From assembly GCA_017938145.1 (NCBI GenBank), contig JAGBCB010000012.1, positions 1 through 64,000 on the forward strand: DNA of 64,000 bases, read 5' to 3'. This document shows positions 44,494-53,054 of this stretch, one piece after another. Position 1 is the stretch's first letter; each line of letters starts with the position of its first letter. Both the position numbers and the translations under genes were made by a program. Source of the DNA: Lachnospiraceae bacterium. Lineage in GTDB: Bacteria; Bacillota; Clostridia; Lachnospirales; Lachnospiraceae. Under the pieces are notes generated by a model. That model saw nothing but the letters and a program-made list of their open reading frames with translations, had not been told where the DNA came from and made no database searches.

Positions 44494-44840
44494 CTTACGA
44501 AGTCAGTGTGAGCATATTCAAGTGGGCAAGCGAAGAACTCCACATCGCAGAACTGGTGCCTCACAATTTTAAAAAAGGCTTGTACAGGATATTTTAACTA
44601 TATAGTATCGGTGTCCGCCTGACTCCTACGACAATATCCGCTTCCGCCGGACAAAATGAAAAAGAAATTCATTTCGTTCGTCGAAAACGGACATTATCGT
44701 TTGAGATGTCGGACACGTCGATACAATATAGTTAAAACATTTTTTGTACAAGCCTTTTTTAACAACTCTCGCCGCACCAGTTCTGCGATAAAGTTATTCT
44801 TCGCCAACACATTCCAGCTTACTCACACTAACCTCGTAAG
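44494..44840. repeat. ~350-bp quasi-palindrome containing the mirrored ssb 3' end
   Basis: CTTACGAAGTCAGTGTGAG (44494-44512) mirrors CTTACGAGGTTAGTGTGAG of the ssb-like gene (complement of 44822-44840). Further mirrored blocks are GCGAAGAA, ATCGCAGAACTGGTGC, AAAAAAGGCTTGTACA, TTTTAACTATAT and GTGTCCG. The inner part pairs as AATGAA/TTCATT. The arms are about 170 nt each and diverged. The arms include the ssb stop codon and its last ~15 codons. A single rod-like RNA would form from transcription of either strand. Confidence 0.85.
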
Positions 44841-45426
44841 CCGTTCTCTTCTCAAATTCTGTCTCAGAAATCTTCTTCTGATATTCCCTGCTCTGGATTC
44901 TGCCCCAAATCTGGATGTGTTCACCCACCTGAAATCCCTCTGCAAAGCGGGCATTTCTACCCCAGCAGATGCATGGAATATAGTCGGATTTTCCGTACGG
45001 ACGGTTTACTGCTAAAAGCACGTCTGCAATTTCCCGGCCCAGCGGAGTTTTTCTATAAATAGGAGGCTTACAGACAAATCCGTCAAGGAAAATATAATTC
45101 GGACGCACCTCATCTGCGGATTCCTCCAAAATTTCAATTTCTCTTGCAAATACGGAAAGCACCAGACGGTTTCTGCTTTCCTCATGGCGATTATAAGAGC
45201 GGAACTGACCGCTAATCACCGCATGCATTCCGGTGTAGTCTCTCTTCACATCCACCAGACGCTCCGATACCATAATCGGAATAATGTCATTGGATTCACT
45301 TAAGCGTCCAACCGAAATATCCATTACGTAAAATCCCTCACCAAACACATCATGGCTGAAGGTAAATCCCCCCATAATTTCTCCGGCGATTGTCACCTGG
45401 TTATTATCAAATACCTTATCTGTCAT
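44794..45426 (-). CDS. Single-stranded DNA-binding protein-like, two OB folds
   Basis: 210 residues with two OB-fold-like halves (~5-100 and ~108-205). Each shows SSB-type strands (QVTIAGEIMGGFTFSHD; NYIFLDGFVCKPPIYRKTPLG...ADVLLAVNRPYGKSDYIPC). The second half is the closer match to SSB. The usual acidic DxxPF tail for partner binding is missing. It may act in DNA repair, natural competence or plasmid biology. GGGAGTA precedes the ATG. Its 3' end is mirrored downstream. Confidence 0.75.
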   Translation of the reverse strand: MTDKVFDNNQVTIAGEIMGGFTFSHDVFGEGFYVMDISVGRLSESNDIIPIMVSERLVDVKRDYTGMHAVISGQFRSYNRHEESRNRLVLSVFAREIEILEESADEVRPNYIFLDGFVCKPPIYRKTPLGREIADVLLAVNRPYGKSDYIPCICWGRNARFAEGFQVGEHIQIWGRIQSREYQKKISETEFEKRTAYEVSVSKLECVGEE

Positions 45427-45642
45427 GTCGTATTACTCCCTTCGTTTTATCCGGTATTTCATTTTTTTGCAGTTTCATTGTACACCAATCCAATTATTTC
45501 CAAAAGTTGTAAATTATGTTTTTACCAATTTTTGTAAAACATTTTTCACGGATTTTCGACACAAATTTCCTTCTGCAAAATCTTTCCACCACCCTATTCT
45601 ATGCAAAAACGCTGATTTTAAGCACGGAATCGCAAAAAAACC

Positions 45643-45670
45643 TTGAAAATCTTTTGAAATGTGCTATAGT
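45643..45670 (+). promoter_or_regulatory. Probable promoter of typA
   Basis: TTGAAA (45643-45648) and TATAGT (45665-45670) with a 16-nt spacer, 45 nt before the typA ATG. Confidence 0.6.
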
Positions 45671-45714
45671 TAATGAGTTGTAAACTGTAAAGCCTTGAAA
45701 CCGAGGAGTATTAT

Positions 45715-47544
45715 ATGAAAACCAAACGTGAAAATATCCGTAACATTGCCATTATCGCCCACGTCGATCATGGTAAAACAACCCTTGTAGATGAATTATT
45801 AAAGCAGAGCGGCACCTTCCGTCAGAACCAGGAGGTTGCGGAACGTGTCATGGACTCCGGCGATATTGAAAGAGAGCGCGGCATCACTATCCTCGCAAAA
45901 AACACCGCCGTATATTATAATGATGTAAAAATCAACATCATCGACACCCCGGGCCATGCAGACTTCGGCGGCGAAGTAGAACGTGTCCTGAAAATGGTAA
46001 ACGGTGTAATCCTGGTAGTAGACGCCTTTGAGGGCGCTATGCCGCAGACTAAATTTGTACTTAAGAAGGCTCTGGAATTAAACCTTCCGGTTATTGTCTG
46101 CATCAACAAGATTGACCGTCCGGAAGCACGTCCGACGGAAGTTATTGACGAAGTGCTGGAGCTCTTTATTGACTTAGATGCTTCCGATGAACAGTTAGAC
46201 TGTCCGTTCGTTTTTGCATCCGCAAAATCCGGCGTTGCCATCTTAGAGCTTGGCGATACACCGGAAAACATGAAGCCGTTATTTGAAACTATTTTAGAAT
46301 ACATTCCTGCTCCGGAAGGTGACGAAGAAGCAGGCACCCAGGTGCTCATCAGTACCATCGACTACAACGAATACGTTGGCCGTATCGGCGTAGGCAAGGT
46401 GGACAACGGTAAAATCCGCGTCAATCAGGAAGTGGTTATGGTAAATGCCCACGAACCGGAAAAGCAGCGCAAGGTAAAAGTCAGCAAATTATACGAGTTT
46501 GAAGGATTAAAGAAGGTAGAGGTTACAGAAGCCGGCGTCGGCTCTATCGTAGCAATCTCCGGTATTTCCGATATCCACATCGGTGACACCCTGTGTTCCC
46601 CGGAAAACCCGGAACCGATTCCGTTCCAGAAGATTTCCGAGCCGACCATCGCCATGAACTTTATTGTAAATGATTCCCCTCTGGCAGGTCAGGAAGGTAA
46701 ATTTGTTACCTCCCGTCACTTAAGAGAGCGCCTCTTCCGTGAATTAAATACTGATGTTAGTCTTCGTGTGGAAGAAACCGACACCACCGAAGCCTTCAAG
46801 GTTTCCGGCCGTGGTGAATTACATCTTTCCGTTTTAATTGAAAACATGCGCCGTGAAGGCTTTGAATTTGCCGTAAGTAAAGCGGAAGTGCTTTATAAGG
46901 AAGATGAAAACGGCAAAAAGCTGGAGCCAATGGAACTTGCTTATATTGATGTTCCTGAGGAATTTTCCGGCAGCGTTATCGAAAAGCTCAGCAACCGTAA
47001 GGGCGAGCTGATGAGTATGTCCACCGCAAGTAGCGGTTACACCCGCTTAGAGTTTTCCATTCCGGCAAGAGGTTTAATCGGCTACCGTGGTGAGTTCATG
47101 ACCGACACCAAAGGTAACGGTATTTTAAACACCATTTTTGACGGTTACGGTCCATACAAGGGTGACATCGCCTATCGTAAGCAGGGCTCCTTAATTGCTT
47201 TTGAAAGCGGTGAGGCCATCACTTACGGTTTGTTCAATGCCCAGGAACGCGGTACCTTATTTATCGGACCGGGCGAAAAGGTTTATTCCGGCATGGTCGT
47301 AGGCCAGAATGGCAAAACCGAGGACGTGGAAATCAACGTCTGCAAGAAAAAGCAGTTAACCAATACCCGTTCCTCCAGCGCCGACGAAGCACTGCGCTTA
47401 ACACCTCCAAGAATTTTAAGCCTGGAACAGGCCCTGGAATTTATCGAAACCGATGAACTCTTAGAAGTAACACCAAAGAGCCTTAGAATCCGTAAGAAAA
47501 TTTTAGACCCTCTCATGAGAAAACGCGCTAATAGAAACAACTAA
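45715..47544 (+). CDS. typA: Ribosome-associated GTPase TypA/BipA
   Basis: A translational GTPase that assists 50S assembly, especially at low temperature or stress. 609 residues with G1 AHVDHGKTT, RGITI, DTPGHADF and NKID in the GTPase domain (~1-200). Domain 2, two alpha/beta EF-G-like domains and the BipA-specific C-terminal domain follow. The length is standard. CCGAGGAG precedes the ATG. A strong terminator follows. Confidence 0.97.
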   Translation: MKTKRENIRNIAIIAHVDHGKTTLVDELLKQSGTFRQNQEVAERVMDSGDIERERGITILAKNTAVYYNDVKINIIDTPGHADFGGEVERVLKMVNGVILVVDAFEGAMPQTKFVLKKALELNLPVIVCINKIDRPEARPTEVIDEVLELFIDLDASDEQLDCPFVFASAKSGVAILELGDTPENMKPLFETILEYIPAPEGDEEAGTQVLISTIDYNEYVGRIGVGKVDNGKIRVNQEVVMVNAHEPEKQRKVKVSKLYEFEGLKKVEVTEAGVGSIVAISGISDIHIGDTLCSPENPEPIPFQKISEPTIAMNFIVNDSPLAGQEGKFVTSRHLRERLFRELNTDVSLRVEETDTTEAFKVSGRGELHLSVLIENMRREGFEFAVSKAEVLYKEDENGKKLEPMELAYIDVPEEFSGSVIEKLSNRKGELMSMSTASSGYTRLEFSIPARGLIGYRGEFMTDTKGNGILNTIFDGYGPYKGDIAYRKQGSLIAFESGEAITYGLFNAQERGTLFIGPGEKVYSGMVVGQNGKTEDVEINVCKKKQLTNTRSSSADEALRLTPPRILSLEQALEFIETDELLEVTPKSLRIRKKILDPLMRKRANRNN

Positions 47545-47599
47545 AAAAAGAAACGGGAAGTACCCATTTTGTGGTAAGGTACTTTCCCGTTTCTTTTTT
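47544..47599. terminator. Bidirectional terminator after typA
   Basis: AAAAAGAAACGGGAAGTACC pairs with GGTACTTTCCCGTTTCTTTT; A and T tracts on both ends. Shared with the convergent gene at 47613. Confidence 0.88.
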
Positions 47600-47612
47600 A
47601 TTTCAGCGCATA

Positions 47613-48365
47613 TTAGTTTTCACTTCGTTTTAAAGCATCTGAGATATATTTCTTTAAATCCTCCGGGCGTTCCACCCCGGATTTTTTGAAGCCTGCTTCA
47701 TACTGGCCTTTTAATACTTCTGCACTTAACCGGTCGGCCTCTGCTTTTAAATGACGGCGGATCCGGCGCTTTGCGCGGGCATACAACCCCTTTAATGCAT
47801 TGGGACTATAGCCGTTTAATACCAGATACACCTGTTTTAAACATTCCTGTTCTTCTAAAGACAAGGAGCCGGTTTCCGGCTTTACAGGCTTTAATCCATA
47901 CCGCATCATCTGCTGATAAAGCCTTGGGTAAACCAAATGCTGTCCCGGTGAAAAGTCTGCTTCTTCTTCGAACAAAGGAAGCCCTCTTAACACCATAGAG
48001 CATACCTGGGCATAATATAACACCGTCATCACACGGTACGGAGCAATATCCCCTTCCGCCAGTTCTACCACATACTGCATTGCCTCTGTGGAGCGGTCAC
48101 AGAATATTTCACGGTATACTGCTTTCTTGGTTTTGCGGTATGCAGTATCCGTTAGTTTCTCTTTGTTTCTTTCCAATACCTCCGCATACATCCAGGGATT
48201 CTCAGCAAGCTGTTCAATGCGGCCGGCAAACTCCCGGTTCGGTTCCACTCCGTCCAGATAGCGCAAAACCGTGGTATCGCCCCATCCGAGCAGCCGGGAT
48301 AGCGGTTTCTTTCCTATTTCGTACCGCTGCATCATAAAAAGCAGCAGTTCCTTTGTGTTTTTCAC
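47613..48365 (-). CDS. HTH protein with Panacea (DUF4065)-like domain
   Basis: 250 residues. The N-terminal helix-turn-helix (~15-45; KKPLSRLLGWGDTTVLRYL) resembles those of HigA/MqsA-type antitoxins. Residues ~110-150 (VLYYAQVCSMVLRGLPLFEEE) recall the Panacea domain, which makes broad-range antitoxins. The start is GTG at 48365 with AGGAGAAC upstream. No toxin gene is adjacent; the neighbour upstream (12 nt) is an AI-2E-type permease. It may be an orphan regulator. The Panacea match is by pattern only. Confidence 0.6.
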   Translation of the reverse strand: MKNTKELLLFMMQRYEIGKKPLSRLLGWGDTTVLRYLDGVEPNREFAGRIEQLAENPWMYAEVLERNKEKLTDTAYRKTKKAVYREIFCDRSTEAMQYVVELAEGDIAPYRVMTVLYYAQVCSMVLRGLPLFEEEADFSPGQHLVYPRLYQQMMRYGLKPVKPETGSLSLEEQECLKQVYLVLNGYSPNALKGLYARAKRRIRRHLKAEADRLSAEVLKGQYEAGFKKSGVERPEDLKKYISDALKRSEN

Positions 48366-48376
48366 AATATGTTCTC

Positions 48377-49498
48377 CTAATACTTTCGGAATTCATTAAT
48401 ATCGTGGACAAGAATCTTTACACCTTTAATCAGCTGGTCAAACAACCCTGCCTGATACAGGCTCACAATAATCATACCCACCGGAATACCGATAATCATA
48501 CCGATAACCCCGGCAAACTTATAACCGATAAACATATAAAAAAGTGCTGCCAGAGGATTAATTCCTACACTGTCACCTACCATCTTCGGCTGCAAAATCT
48601 GCTTTATCAGCTGGCACACCAGATACAGAATTCCAAGGAAAATGGCCTGTTTGTAATCGCCTACTACAATATCCACTACAATCCACGGCCAGAAAACCGC
48701 ACCGGTGCCAAACACCGGAAGAAAATCCAGAAAAGCAATTACAAAGGCTAACAGGAAGGAATAGCTGATATCCAGAATTTCAAACCCGATAAACATGATA
48801 ATCACAAGAATAATCATGATTTTAAATTGGGCCTTGAAATAGCCGCCTACCGCCTTTTTAAAGCTATCCATAATCATGTGATAATACCGCTTTACAGACT
48901 CCGGAAGCACGTTAGTAAGCCACTCTCCCATATTGTCTCTCTCTGCCGTCAAGAAATATGCGGCCAAAACGGTAATGATGGCAAAGAAAATAACTTCTAC
49001 CACGCTGCCTACATAGGAACCCAAAGTAGATATGGCCGGAAGTTCAATATCCGCCACAAAATTTCTGGCCCAGGTAGACAGACTTTCCTGTAAGTTTTCC
49101 AACGCCTCCCGTAAGCCGGCAGGAAGCTTAGCAAGCAATCCGCTCAGCTTATTTGCAAAGTTATCTAAAATACCTGCCACTTCATCATACAGGGCAAAAC
49201 GGTCTTCGTACAGATTCATGGTCTGCTTTACCAAAAAAGCAATCAGCAGATAAAGTATACCAACCACAGCCCCCAGAACCAGCACTATCATAACTACCGA
49301 CCCGTACTTTCGTGCAATTTTCACCTTTTTATCCAGAAAACGCACAATCGGATTGGCAATGGAGGAAATAATAAATGCAATCACAAAAGGCATAAAGAAA
49401 CGGAGCAGCTTCGGTCCAAGCAGTACCACCAGTAAAATACCGGCAATGGTCAATATAAAGTTCACAAGAATTCTTAAATAAATTTTGGAATCCTTCAT
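48377..49498 (-). CDS. AI-2E family transporter
   Basis: A 373-residue integral membrane protein with about eight helices (clusters ~10-50, 65-90, 160-185, 220-260, 270-300 and 310-345) and the family stretch GILYLVCQLIKQILQPKMVG near residue 300. Members transport autoinducer-like molecules or ions (Na+/H+); no specific substrate is supported. GGAG precedes the ATG. It lies 18 nt after the zinc permease gene. Confidence 0.9.
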   Translation of the reverse strand: MKDSKIYLRILVNFILTIAGILLVVLLGPKLLRFFMPFVIAFIISSIANPIVRFLDKKVKIARKYGSVVMIVLVLGAVVGILYLLIAFLVKQTMNLYEDRFALYDEVAGILDNFANKLSGLLAKLPAGLREALENLQESLSTWARNFVADIELPAISTLGSYVGSVVEVIFFAIITVLAAYFLTAERDNMGEWLTNVLPESVKRYYHMIMDSFKKAVGGYFKAQFKIMIILVIIMFIGFEILDISYSFLLAFVIAFLDFLPVFGTGAVFWPWIVVDIVVGDYKQAIFLGILYLVCQLIKQILQPKMVGDSVGINPLAALFYMFIGYKFAGVIGMIIGIPVGMIIVSLYQAGLFDQLIKGVKILVHDINEFRKY

Positions 49499-49516
49499 AT
49501 GCGCGGCTCCTTTCTC

Positions 49517-50329
49517 CTAAATATGAAATAATTTTCTTGCCAAAAAAGTTACAAAGAAAATTATCGAGGCAACCAGCACCAGCATCGGTCCTGCCGCCAC
49601 ATTTAAATAATACGATAAAACAAGTCCCAATACCCCGGAAAACACGGAAATCATCACAGAAAACAAATGGTATTCCCTGTTATCGGAAGCAATATTTCTG
49701 GCTGCTGCCGCCGGCAGGATAAGCAGTGCATTGATAATCAGAATACCTACCCAGCGGACAGAAAGCATAACAATCACCGCCACCAAAACTACAAAAGCAT
49801 TGTCAAGCAATGTTACGGGAATTCCCTTGCTTTTTGCCAAACTGCTATTAATCCCGATACTGTGCAGACCATTATAGGCTGCGTACCAGAACACTAAGGT
49901 TATAACGAGAATAACCAGCAGACTGATAATCTCTTTACGGGTAATGCTTAAAATATCACCGACCAAAAGTGCGGAATACTTGGAAAAATTACCGTTTCTT
50001 GATAAAATTGCCAAGCCAACCGCTACACTTAAGGAGGAAAATACCGAAATCACAGTATCGGAGGATACAACGTTTTTATGCCGGATGTAGTTCAGCAAAA
50101 GTGCAAATGCCACCGCAAACAATATCATGGAAAGGCTTGTGTTTCCGATACCAAACAGCACTCCGATAGCCATTCCCGTAAAAGCAGAGTGGCCCAGGGC
50201 ATCGGAAAAGAATGCCATCCGATGATTTACGATTAAGGTTCCCAGAATGCCAAACAGCGGCGTAATAATCAACACCGCCAGCAAGGCGTTTTTCATAAAA
50301 TCATACTGCAGTAACTCAAAAAGCTGCAT
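49517..50329 (-). CDS. znuB: Zinc/manganese ABC permease
   Basis: A 270-residue membrane protein of the ABC-3 family with about eight helices. The start at 50329 (MQLFELLQYDF) follows AGGAGG and overlaps the ATPase gene by 14 nt. It shows the conserved HSAFTGMAIG region (~45) and SVRWVGILIINALLILPAAAAR (written here in parts; ~190-210). The symbol is by analogy; zinc is favoured by the His-rich binding protein. Confidence 0.88.
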   Translation of the reverse strand: MQLFELLQYDFMKNALLAVLIITPLFGILGTLIVNHRMAFFSDALGHSAFTGMAIGVLFGIGNTSLSMILFAVAFALLLNYIRHKNVVSSDTVISVFSSLSVAVGLAILSRNGNFSKYSALLVGDILSITRKEIISLLVILVITLVFWYAAYNGLHSIGINSSLAKSKGIPVTLLDNAFVVLVAVIVMLSVRWVGILIINALLILPAAAARNIASDNREYHLFSVMISVFSGVLGLVLSYYLNVAAGPMLVLVASIIFFVTFLARKLFHI

Positions 50330-51164
50330 ATCCAAACACCTCCTTGAATTCCTTGCTGCCCATAACCTCACAGGCAGGACCTTCTTTCAGCACCGTGCGG
50401 TCCAGCAAAACTACATTGTCAGCGTATTCTGCCGTCAGTTCCAGGTCATGGGATACTAAAATAACAGATAAATCATACTGCTGCTTTAGGTCATTTAAAA
50501 TCTTGTAAAACAGCTTACGGCCGTTGCGGTCAATTCCGGACACCGGCTCATCTAAAATCAGCAAATTAGGCACCGGCGTGCAGGCTATGGTAAGCAACAC
50601 TCTTTGCAACTCACCGCCGGACAAATCCCCCACTTGCTTATCAATCAGCTCCCCGCCGTCAAATACCTGTAACCGCTCTTTGATTTCTGCATAGAGCTTT
50701 TTACTTTTATGCAGGAACACCGGTACATTGGTGGTATAGGCCGCCACCAGATCATATACGCTGACCGGGGCATTTTTCTCGATATTTAAATTCTGAGGCA
50801 CGTATCCGACCCGCAGATTTCCGATGGAATTATCTTTTAAATCACGGAACTCAATGAGACCTTCATACGGTACTTCTTTTAATATAGACTTAATCAGGGT
50901 TGACTTTCCTGCACCGTTTTTACCGATTATCACGGTCAGGGCGCCACAGGCAATACTTAAAGACACATTCTCCAAAATGGTGGTGGAACCTGCCTGCACC
51001 TTAAGATTTTCAATCGCCACCCGGTGAAAGCCGCATGGCTTTGTTTTTATCAGCTTTTTATATATGCTTTTCTTGTAAACGGCCTGCTTTTCTTCCTCTA
51101 CAAAGCGTCCTTTAATACGGATACCCTGCGAGCTCTTGCCGGCCGGTCCTGCTTTCTTTTCCAT
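50316..51164 (-). CDS. znuC: Zinc/manganese ABC ATPase
   Basis: 282 residues. An unusual basic N-terminal extension of about 45 residues precedes the ATPase core. Walker A is GKNGAGKST, the signature LSGGELQRV, Walker B LLILDEPVSGID, and the H-loop SHD. It powers the ZnuB-type permease encoded downstream with overlap. GACAGAGG precedes the ATG. Confidence 0.9.
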   Translation of the reverse strand: MEKKAGPAGKSSQGIRIKGRFVEEEKQAVYKKSIYKKLIKTKPCGFHRVAIENLKVQAGSTTILENVSLSIACGALTVIIGKNGAGKSTLIKSILKEVPYEGLIEFRDLKDNSIGNLRVGYVPQNLNIEKNAPVSVYDLVAAYTTNVPVFLHKSKKLYAEIKERLQVFDGGELIDKQVGDLSGGELQRVLLTIACTPVPNLLILDEPVSGIDRNGRKLFYKILNDLKQQYDLSVILVSHDLELTAEYADNVVLLDRTVLKEGPACEVMGSKEFKEVFGYAAF

Positions 51165-51190
51165 GACAACCTCTGTCTTTCACCCGTTTC

Positions 51191-52156
51191 TTACTCTACC
51201 ACCTGACGGATTGCATTTAAATTTTCCCACATGCCGGACAAATAACTGTCCGCTGCTCCGTCCCCTGTGGTAAGGGGATTAATATATACCACTTTTGCAT
51301 CCGCATCCGCTAAAATGCTATTTGCGTGGGATGCATATTCCTTTTCAATAAGAATCAATGCCGTACCGTGATAATTGATTTCCTCAATTGCCTCTGTGAT
51401 TTCACCGGGACTTGGCTCGCTATTCTCATCTAAAGAAAACGCCATTAACACGTCCATTCCAAGGCTCTCTGCCAAATAAGCAAATGCCTCATGGAAAATA
51501 ACCACGTAAATTCCTTCGGTATGTTCCTTTAAATCCTTCACGCCCTCCGCCAACACCTGCAGCTTATTATCATAGGCTGCTGCCGCCTGCGAAATTGCAT
51601 CCGCATGTTTTGGCATCAAGTCCCGAAGTTCCTTTGTTACCGCAGCAAGCTGGACACGATACCGTTCCACATCCATCCAGACATGTCCGTTTGCTGCGTG
51701 GGAATGTTCTTCATGACCATGTCCATCATGGCCGCTTTCCTGTTCCTCTTCTTCATGGTCATGTTCTTCACCTTCCAAAAGAGGAATCCCATGGGAGGCT
51801 TCGATGACCGGAAGTTTTGGAGAATTTTTCATTATTTTTTCCAAAAAAAGCTCCATGCCGGCACCATTAATTAGAAATGCATCTGCCTCATCCAAACGTC
51901 GCATATCCTGAGGGCTTACCACATAGTCGTGGAGACAACCGGTCTGGTTTTCGGTAAGGTTAGTCACCTCAATACCTTCCACCCCTGCTGTTACATTTTC
52001 TGCTAATACATACATAGGATAAAACGATGTTACCAGTAAAAAAGTTTCATCCTTATTCACTTTTTTTTCACTGCCCATAGTCAGACATACCAGATACCCT
52101 GCCAGGGACAGCAGCACCATAACTCCCAAAAGGAAGCCCAGCTTCTTTTTAAACAT
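51191..52156 (-). CDS. znuA: Zinc-binding protein of the ABC transporter (ZnuA/AdcA-like)
   Basis: 321 residues with an N-terminal hydrophobic signal (~5-27). Metal ligands are suggested by His in GCLHDYV (~75), His in NGHVWMD (~160), His in IFHEAFAYL and the C-terminal acidic region. A long His/Asp/Glu-rich loop (~130-155; HDGHGHEEHSH) is a hallmark of zinc-specific family members. It is the first transport gene of the cluster and follows the methyltransferase gene by 15 nt. No separate Zur-type operator was recognised. Confidence 0.9.
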   Translation of the reverse strand: MFKKKLGFLLGVMVLLSLAGYLVCLTMGSEKKVNKDETFLLVTSFYPMYVLAENVTAGVEGIEVTNLTENQTGCLHDYVVSPQDMRRLDEADAFLINGAGMELFLEKIMKNSPKLPVIEASHGIPLLEGEEHDHEEEEQESGHDGHGHEEHSHAANGHVWMDVERYRVQLAAVTKELRDLMPKHADAISQAAAAYDNKLQVLAEGVKDLKEHTEGIYVVIFHEAFAYLAESLGMDVLMAFSLDENSEPSPGEITEAIEEINYHGTALILIEKEYASHANSILADADAKVVYINPLTTGDGAADSYLSGMWENLNAIRQVVE

Positions 52157-52171
52157 ATAATCAACCTGTTC

Positions 52172-53053
52172 CTATTCGTCTCTCTGCCATCTTCCGGAAG
52201 CTCCGCAAGGCAATACCAATCCGTTGCACTTTACCGGAAGTCCGATTTCATCGGCAGCCACAACACCGCCGAATTTCTTTTGCAATTCTACCCCGAGCAG
52301 GTAGCTTAACACTGCCGGCTGTAATCCTGTAGTATAGGAGTTAATCAGGAAAAACAACGGTTCCGGCTTTAAGACTCCGGTACAAAGCTTTACAAAATCG
52401 TGAATGCTTTCTTCGATTTTCCAGATTTCTCCCTTAGGACCTCTGCCGTAAGAAGGAGGGTCCATAATTACCGCATCATAGAAGTTGCCACGGCGGATTT
52501 CCCTTTCTACAAATTTTACACAATCATCCACAATATAGCGGATTGGCGCCTCAGCAAGGCCTGAGGATGCTGCATTTTCCTTTGCCCAGGTTACCATACC
52601 CTTGGAAGCATCCACATGGGTTACCGCCGCACCTGCTTTGGCTGCTGCCACAGTGGCACCGCCGGTATAGGCAAATAAATTTAATACCTTGATTTCACGG
52701 TTCGGATTGGCCTTTTTTGCTGCCGCAATTTTAGCACCGAACCAGTCCCAGTTCACTGCCTGCTCCGGAAACAAACCGGTATGCTTAAAACTGAAGGGCT
52801 GCAGATGGAAGGTTAACTCCTTATAATGGATGTCCCACTGCTTTGGCAGGTCAAAAAATTCCCAGTCGCCGCCGCCCTTATTGCTTCTATGGTAATGTGC
52901 GTTTAATTTTCTCCACTCCGGAATCTTTTTTTCGGTATTCCAGATGACCTGTGGGTCCGGACGAAGCAGAACATAATCGCCCCACTTTTCCAGTTTTTCC
53001 CCGCCGGAGGCATCCAACACCTGATATTCTTTCCAACCGTCTGCAATCCACAT
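52172..53053 (-). CDS. SAM-dependent methyltransferase (RlmI/RlmK-like)
   Basis: 293 residues. A class-I methyltransferase core with NLFAYTGG (SAM-binding, ~128), the Asp of THVDAS and the catalytic-type DPPSYGRGPKGE (~200). It resembles rRNA m5C methyltransferases of the RlmI family but lacks their N-terminal PUA domain. The target base is not decidable. It begins 1 nt after the upstream gene ends. Confidence 0.85.
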   Translation of the reverse strand: MWIADGWKEYQVLDASGGEKLEKWGDYVLLRPDPQVIWNTEKKIPEWRKLNAHYHRSNKGGGDWEFFDLPKQWDIHYKELTFHLQPFSFKHTGLFPEQAVNWDWFGAKIAAAKKANPNREIKVLNLFAYTGGATVAAAKAGAAVTHVDASKGMVTWAKENAASSGLAEAPIRYIVDDCVKFVEREIRRGNFYDAVIMDPPSYGRGPKGEIWKIEESIHDFVKLCTGVLKPEPLFFLINSYTTGLQPAVLSYLLGVELQKKFGGVVAADEIGLPVKCNGLVLPCGASGRWQRDE

Positions 53054-53054
53054 A

